A stretch of DNA of 64,000 bases from Gottfriedia endophytica (GTDB lineage Bacteria; Bacillota; Bacilli; Bacillales; Bacillaceae_G), in contig NZ_JAGIYQ010000011.1 in NCBI RefSeq assembly GCF_017814275.1, forward strand, positions 1 through 64,000. Direction: 5' to 3'. Position numbers and translations under genes: made by a program. Positions 59,468 through 64,000 of this stretch are shown in pieces. Under the pieces are notes generated by a model. The model made no database searches. It was not told where the DNA came from and worked only from the letters and a program-made list of their open reading frames with translations. Position 1 is the first letter of the stretch, and every line of letters starts with the position of its first letter.

Positions 59468-60138
59468 TTCCAATTCACTCCTTCCGTTTTGACTATGTAA
59501 TGAACAAATGCACCTGGTACGATAATTTCTTCAGGATTTAGTTCTCCTAAAGGTACAATCTCTTCTACTTCAGCAATTGTGATTTTACCAGCCATTGCTA
59601 CAAAAGGATTTGAATTACGTGCACTTTTATCAAAAATTAAGTTCCCAAATTGATCAGCTTTTTGTGCGTAAACAATTGCAACATCAGCTGTTAATGGTGT
59701 TTCAACGAGATACTCTTTTTGAGCAACAGTCACTCTTTGTTTATCTACATCGATAACACTATCAATCCCAACGTCAATTAATACACCACCTAAGCCTACA
59801 CCTGCTGCTCGAATTCGCTCAATAAATGTTCCTTGAGGATTAAATTCTACTTCAAGTGTTCCTTCAGTCATTTGTCTCCCAGCATTAGGATTCGAACCGA
59901 TATGGGTCGTAATCATCTTCTTCGCTTGATTTGCTGTTACTAATTGGCCAATGCCTATATTAGGAAAACCTGCATCATTTCCAATTAAAGTTAAATTTTT
60001 TATCCCTTTTTCTAGTATTCCCTTAATCAATGTAGGTGGATTTCCAATACCACCGAACCCACCGAACATAAGAGTCATTTCATCATGAAAATATGAAAGA
60101 GCATTTTCAAGTGAAATAATTTTTCCAAATTCATTCAT
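59449..60138 (-). CDS. yodS: CoA-transferase subunit A (YodS)
   Basis: 229 residues. MLFGGFGGIGNPPTLIKGIL EKGIKNLTLIGNDAG, then GQLVTANQAKKMITTHIGSN PNAGRQMTEGTLEVEFNPQG is the usual alpha-subunit pattern of succinyl-CoA:3-oxoacid transferases. It starts directly after the aminotransferase stop (no gap), so translation is coupled. It functions with YodR. Confidence 0.92.
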   Translation of the reverse strand: MNEFGKIISLENALSYFHDEMTLMFGGFGGIGNPPTLIKGILEKGIKNLTLIGNDAGFPNIGIGQLVTANQAKKMITTHIGSNPNAGRQMTEGTLEVEFNPQGTFIERIRAAGVGLGGVLIDVGIDSVIDVDKQRVTVAQKEYLVETPLTADVAIVYAQKADQFGNLIFDKSARNSNPFVAMAGKITIAEVEEIVPLGELNPEEIIVPGAFVHYIVKTEGVNWKWAWEN

Positions 60139-61473
60139 CTAACAAACTGCTCCCTTCGTCTCCGTTTGAAGTTGTGTAAATACATCCTTCAAAATCGATA
60201 AAATTTCTTCAACTTGTTCATCAGTTATTACTAGAGGTGGAGATAATAAGAAGCTATTCTCTGATCTACCTTGTGGTCCACTTACTGACGGATAAAGTAA
60301 CAATCCTTTTTCATTAGCTATTTTTAAAACACGTCCCGTTAAGCTTTGTTCATTAAATAACTCTTCTTTTAACTCGACGCCAATCATTAATCCTTCGCCT
60401 CTGACATCAAAGATGAAATCATATTCTTCTTTCCATTTCATTAAGGTTGATTTCAGTTTTGCTCCTTGTGTTTTTGAATTTTCTACTAATCTATTTTTTT
60501 CAACATAATTTAAAACAGCTAATGCAACTTTTGCTGATAGTGGATTTGCGCTAAAAGTATGTCCAGCCATCACGATACGACTTCCTTTTAAAATTGGCTC
60601 CATTACTCGATCACTTGCTACTGTTGCTGCGATTGGAGAATAACCAGCTGCAAGTCCTTTTCCTAAAACCATGATATCTGGTATAACGTTCCAATGATTT
60701 ATTCCAAACACTTCACCAGTACGCCCAATACCAGTCATCACTTCATCTGCAATAAATAACACATCATATTTTGAACAGATTTCACGAATTGTTTCATAAT
60801 ATCCTGGAGGAGGTGTTAGCGCTGCTCCAGCAGCTCCAACGATTGGTTCTGCAATAAATGCTGCAACATTTTCAGCTCCTAATTTTAAGATGCTTCTTTC
60901 TAAATCTGTGGCACATAACATTTGGCAAGAAGGATTTTCTAAACCATATGGACATCTCTTACAATATGGAGCTTCTACCATTGGATAATCTTCTAAAAGT
61001 GGTTCAAATCTTTTTCTACGTAATGCATGACCAGACATTGATAATGCTCCAATTGTGATACCGTGGTAACTCATCTTTCTTGAGAGAATCTTTGTTTTTG
61101 TATGGATTCCTCTTTCTTGAAAGTGTTGTATCGCCATTTTCATTGCTGTTTCTGTAGCCTCTGTCCCACTGTTTACAAAAAAGCTCCAATTTAAATCTCC
61201 AGGAGTTAGTTGACTAATCTTCTCCGCTAACCCCTCAGCTGCTTCACTTGTAAATTGTGAACGATAGACAAAAGCAACTTCAGAAGCTTGTTCAACCATA
61301 GCGTCAATCACTTCTTTAACACTGTGTCCAATGCTAGTTGTCACTGCTCCAGAAGAACCATCTATATATTTTTTTCCATTTTGATCCCACATATAAATAT
61401 TTTGGGCTCTTGAAATCATAGGATATTGTTCCCCAACCATTGGCTTAATTAAATGTTCTCTTTTTTCCATCAT
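60139..61473 (-). CDS. yodT: Class III aminotransferase (YodT)
   Basis: 444 residues from ATG 61473; a TTG six codons upstream is possible. PLP fold-type I: FFVNSGTEATETAMKMAIQ, SYHGITIGALSMSG, VAAFIAEPIVGAAG, LFIADEVMTGIGRTG and the Schiff-base Lys in MVLGKGLAAGYSPIAA. It is the first gene of the operon and is expected to remove an amino group from acetylated beta-lysine or a derived acid. In B. subtilis the homologous block is reported to be sigma-E controlled; I could not identify the promoter here. Confidence 0.9.
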   Translation of the reverse strand: MMEKREHLIKPMVGEQYPMISRAQNIYMWDQNGKKYIDGSSGAVTTSIGHSVKEVIDAMVEQASEVAFVYRSQFTSEAAEGLAEKISQLTPGDLNWSFFVNSGTEATETAMKMAIQHFQERGIHTKTKILSRKMSYHGITIGALSMSGHALRRKRFEPLLEDYPMVEAPYCKRCPYGLENPSCQMLCATDLERSILKLGAENVAAFIAEPIVGAAGAALTPPPGYYETIREICSKYDVLFIADEVMTGIGRTGEVFGINHWNVIPDIMVLGKGLAAGYSPIAATVASDRVMEPILKGSRIVMAGHTFSANPLSAKVALAVLNYVEKNRLVENSKTQGAKLKSTLMKWKEEYDFIFDVRGEGLMIGVELKEELFNEQSLTGRVLKIANEKGLLLYPSVSGPQGRSENSFLLSPPLVITDEQVEEILSILKDVFTQLQTETKGAVC

Positions 61474-61581
61474 ATCCACCCACTCTTTCAATTTTTATAT
61501 TGTGAATTATGTAAATTCTTATTTTTTTATTAAAAAATAAGACTGAAGAACAATATACTAATTAACAACATTATCAACTTC
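61474..61581. other. Upstream region of the lysine aminomutase operon
   Basis: About 110 A+T-rich bases before the repeat begins. It must contain the operon promoter on the minus strand. No riboswitch (lysine or otherwise) is recognisable; the space is too short for one. Confidence 0.4.
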
Positions 61582-61789
61582 AAAAAACCTTGTTGTATTT
61601 TAGAATGCGTCAGTTGATTACAATTCCAGGTTTCTCTCTTTCCGCGTGGAGTAATCTAGCCTCCTCGGCAAGCCTACGGGGTCTCAACCTTCCAGCTACT
61701 CCTACAGGAGTCTCGCAACTTCCGCTCGAATCAACTTCTCTATATAAAATTAAAAATCTCAAAAACAACAATCTTTTAGAATAAAGCCG
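61582..61789. repeat. G+C-rich interspersed Bacillus repeat, copy 2
   Basis: Core at 61611-61738: CAGTTGATTACAATTCCAGG at the left end, AGCCTCCTCGGCAAGCC, CTCCTACAGGAGTCTCGC and CTTCCGCTCGAATCAACTTC at the right. Outer flank AACAACAATCTTTTA matches copy 1's GCAGCAATCTTTTA. It is the most diverged of the three copies. Confidence 0.7.
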
Positions 61790-61992
61790 ATTTTTTTATA
61801 TGTATTTTCTAAACAAAAAATTTACTTATCAACAAAATTATTTGAAAAATAACAATTAATTAAATTGTTTGATTTTTCAGTAGATTATACTATTTATTTT
61901 GATGAATCTAGTAAGGAAAGTCAAAAAAATACTTTCGACAATTATCGATGGTTCGACAATCCTTTCATTTTTGGTTAATATCAATAGAAAAA

Positions 61993-62038
61993 AAGATTCT
62001 TGAAATATAGGAATTCCCTAAATTAACAAGAATCTTCT
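61993..62038. terminator. Hairpin between repeat copies
   Basis: AAGATTCTTG pairs with CAAGAATCTT around a 24-base loop, with an A-run before and a T-rich stretch after it. It could be bidirectional; no adjacent gene obviously uses it. Confidence 0.4.
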
Positions 62039-62139
62039 TTTCTACTTTCCAAATGGAATTGCATTTTGTAATATTTTTCTTTTCACCTTGCTGTCATAAA
62101 TTTTAAATTTGTTTGTAAATACAAATAACGATGTAACAT

Positions 62140-62300
62140 TGTTAACTTTAGAAGTTGATTTCCGCTCCAGGATGCTCGCTTTCCTTGGGGCGTGCGGTGA
62201 GCCTCCTCGTCGCTATCTCTCCTGCGTGGTCTCACCTGTCTCGCTTCTCCCACAGGAGTCTCGCACCTTCCGCTCCAATCAACTTCTTTATCAAAAGTTT
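62140..62300. repeat. G+C-rich interspersed Bacillus repeat, copy 3
   Basis: Core 62151-62286, bounded by the perfect terminal inverted repeat GAAGTTGATT/AATCAACTTC. Inside are CCAGGATGCTCGCTTTCC, GAGCCTCCTCGTCGC and CCACAGGAGTCTCGC, shared with copy 1. Copy 3 has the cleanest ends and best shows the element as a unit. Confidence 0.75.
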
Positions 62301-62353
62301 GCTCTAATAAACTCTTCTTTAAATACAACATACTTCAATAAAGAGCAAAATAT

Positions 62354-62394
62354 AAAGAAAAACTCAAACAATAACGTAGTTTGAGTTTTTCATA
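62354..62394 (-). terminator. Terminator of the racemase gene
   Basis: AAAAACTCAAAC/GTTTGAGTTTTT, a perfect 12-bp stem with a 9-base loop; 25 bases past the stop of the enolase-superfamily gene. Confidence 0.85.
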
Positions 62395-62418
62395 AAATAA
62401 TACTTAAATTAATCTAAA

Positions 62419-63528
62419 TTATCTATACTTCCTACTAGAAAGGGTATACTTACTAATTTTTTCCATATCTGGATCATAACCAATTCCTGGAGATGTAGGT
62501 ACAAGGATTGTCCCATTTTCAACCGTAACTTCAGGTTGAATAATATCTTCCGCCCAGTAAAGTGAAGATGCTGCAGTATCTCCAGGTAATGTAAAGTTTG
62601 GCAAAGATGTAATTGCAATATTGTGCGCTCTACCAATACCAGATTCAAGCATACCTCCACACCAAAGTGGGATATCATTTTCCTGACATAGGTCATGAAT
62701 TTTTCTAGATTGTGTTAAACCACCTACGCGGCCAATTTTAATATTAATAATTTTACAGCTACCCAATTTTATTGCCTTTCTTGCATCGTCTAATGAGTGA
62801 ATGCTTTCATCTAAGCAAATTGGTGTCTTTAACCTAGCTTGTAAATCTGCATGATCAATAATATCGTTGTAAGCTAGAGGCTGCTCAATCATCATTAATT
62901 GGTAATCATCTAAAGCTACTAACTTGTCAATGTCTTGTAATGTATAGGCAGAATTTGCATCAGCCATTAGAGGAATATCTGGATATACTTTGCGAACCTC
63001 ATCAATTAGTTCTACGTCCCAACCTGGCTTAATTTTTAACTTAAACCGTTTATATCCTTCCTCTAGGCGCTCTTCAATTGTTTGTAGCGTTTCATCAAAC
63101 GAATCTTTAATACCAATACTTACACCAACATCTATTTCTTTTTTTGTACCACCTAGCAAGCTAGAAAGAGAAGCATTTTGCTTCTTTGCATACAAATCCC
63201 AAACTGCACCCTCAATTGCTGCTTTCGCCATATAATTCCCGCGAATATAACTATAATATTTTTCGGAAAGTTCATCAGGGTGGCTAATTTCATTTTTTAA
63301 TAGAATCGGAATTAAGTAATCTTCTAACATATGCCAGTTTGTTTTGACAGTTTCTTCATTATATAAAGGGTCTAACATTGCAACAGACTCTGCAAAGCCA
63401 GAAATTCCATCTTCACTCTTTACTTCTACAAGAATAAACTCACGATCATATTCTGTTGCAAAGCTTGTTGTAAAAGGATGAAGTAAATCGAGCTTCATAT
63501 GTCGCAAAATAACTTCCTTAATCTTCAT
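62419..63528 (-). CDS. menC: N-succinylamino acid racemase / o-succinylbenzoate synthase
   Basis: 369 residues of the enolase superfamily, MLE subgroup. The KxK catalytic motif is FKLKIKPG (~162-169), metal ligands lie in [19 protein letters not shown] and ICLDESIHS, and the second base is [13 protein letters not shown]. This family includes OSBS for menaquinone and NSAR for D-amino-acid conversion. No menaquinone genes are adjacent, while a COG3375-type acetyl/succinyltransferase lies immediately upstream. This context favours N-succinylamino acid racemase. The menC symbol is by family. Confidence 0.88.
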   Translation of the reverse strand: MKIKEVILRHMKLDLLHPFTTSFATEYDREFILVEVKSEDGISGFAESVAMLDPLYNEETVKTNWHMLEDYLIPILLKNEISHPDELSEKYYSYIRGNYMAKAAIEGAVWDLYAKKQNASLSSLLGGTKKEIDVGVSIGIKDSFDETLQTIEERLEEGYKRFKLKIKPGWDVELIDEVRKVYPDIPLMADANSAYTLQDIDKLVALDDYQLMMIEQPLAYNDIIDHADLQARLKTPICLDESIHSLDDARKAIKLGSCKIINIKIGRVGGLTQSRKIHDLCQENDIPLWCGGMLESGIGRAHNIAITSLPNFTLPGDTAASSLYWAEDIIQPEVTVENGTILVPTSPGIGYDPDMEKISKYTLSSRKYR

Positions 63529-63580
63529 TCAATAGATTCTCCTTTTCTATGAGCAACAATTAATTTATCCATTGTAACTA

Positions 63581-64000
63581 CTATTTCTTTGTAACAATGT
63601 AATATTGAACAGGAATATCCGTTAAAGTATTCTTTTTAAACCCAGTTACTTGCCATCCTTCTTGAAATAGTTTAGTGAAAATTTCTCTAGTTTTCATTCT
63701 CCACTCGTTCGCTATATCCAAATTTTTTTCTTTTATTGCGCGAAAATTTTTTGGAATCGCTACAAAGACAGGTTCATATTCTGTTTCAATTTTGGAAAGA
63801 GACAAAGAAGGAATTGGTAATCCCTCTTTCACTTCCCATTGAATGACAGATTTCTGCAAAGCATACTCCTGTTCGTATTGTTCACCAGTTGTATCAAAGC
63901 TATTTTCTTTTCGAATATGCCATTCCACAAGGAAACGATCAGACGGTATTCCACTATTAAGGAGATCTTCCATCTCTCCATAACAGTTTTCAAGATAAGT
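63581..64000 (-). CDS. GNAT-type acetyl/succinyltransferase, C-terminal part (partial)
   Basis: The frame is open from the window edge (TYLENCYGEMEDLLNSGIPS) to TAA at 63581-63583; 139 residues are visible. PSDRFLVEWHI and the later VFVAIPKNFRAIKEKNLDIA NEWRMKTREIF recall the COG3375 acyltransferases found beside NSAR/OSBS enzymes. In characterised Geobacillus-type clusters such an enzyme succinylates D-amino acids before racemisation. The start and acetyl-CoA loop are outside the window. Confidence 0.75.
   Translation of the reverse strand, partial: TYLENCYGEMEDLLNSGIPSDRFLVEWHIRKENSFDTTGEQYEQEYALQKSVIQWEVKEGLPIPSLSLSKIETEYEPVFVAIPKNFRAIKEKNLDIANEWRMKTREIFTKLFQEGWQVTGFKKNTLTDIPVQYYIVTKK

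Noticed and set aside
61474-61560. Lysine riboswitch or sigma-E promoter before yodT
   Set aside because: The leader is too short for a riboswitch and no convincing -35/-10 pair was found.
62083-62384. Open frames on both strands across 62.1-62.4 kb
   Set aside because: They arise from the G+C-rich repeat copy and differ between copies; no start signals.

Overview
The window is low-G+C Firmicute DNA, almost certainly from a spore-forming member of the Bacillaceae. The reasons are: strong AAGGAGG-type ribosome binding sites; TTG, GTG and even CTG starts; and blocks with Bacillus subtilis-like gene order (yngJ-HA-HB-G-F-E, rbsRKDACB, yvfRSTU, yodTSRQP-kamA-yokU). Genus cannot be fixed from sequence alone; a Bacillus/Gottfriedia-like genome is a guess.

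Layout. 1-9.7 kb is an accessory island. It opens with the 3' end of a group II intron (last codons of the intron reverse transcriptase plus domains V/VI). A SAM methyltransferase and a helical protein with an Rx4H motif follow. Next is a tightly coupled pair: a 1046-aa Ser/Thr-kinase + superfamily-1 helicase fusion and a 579-aa partner. This pair resembles a Mokosh type I anti-phage system, but the partner carries a C-terminal HEPN-like RNxxxH motif and only a degenerate PLD-like segment. A DUF6037-like gene, a frameshifted small ORF, two decayed XerS-like tyrosine recombinases on opposite strands and four phased ~20-bp repeats close the island.

10.5-24.4 kb is chromosomal backbone: DoxX, DUF4359 (with a truncated duplicate and an unlisted 57-aa gene), UppP, a methyltransferase, a PadR/HAAS pair, the leucine/isovalerate degradation operon (acyl-CoA dehydrogenase, biotin-dependent carboxylase, hydratase, HMG-CoA lyase), and a polar amino-acid ABC transporter.

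24.9-30.3 kb is a second variable spot anchored on a tRNA-Ala(GGC). The 3' half of this tRNA recurs at 27.7 kb (same strand, with its terminator) and at 30.2 kb (opposite strand). These copies bracket a WG-repeat protein/XRE regulator pair and a compositionally distinct PNGase A-like secreted protein.

30.3-53.9 kb holds a secreted nuclease, a MarR-controlled MFS exporter, a YmaF-like His-rich protein, the ribose operon, a YvfTU-type two-component system with its ABC-2 exporter (split by a formylglycine-enzyme-like gene), a pentapeptide protein, acetyltransferases, a phosphoesterase lipoprotein, an amidase, and a DUF2087/DUF4931 cluster.

54-61.5 kb holds a hemerythrin-like protein and the sporulation-type lysine 2,3-aminomutase operon (beta-lysine acetylation and degradation). 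The window ends with an N-succinylamino-acid racemase/o-succinylbenzoate synthase and the 3' part of its acetyltransferase partner. Three copies of a G+C-rich interspersed Bacillus repeat lie at 52.5, 61.7 and 62.2 kb.

Two regulators (the MarR homologue and RbsR) appear to start at CTG codons. Their HTH domains would otherwise be truncated.
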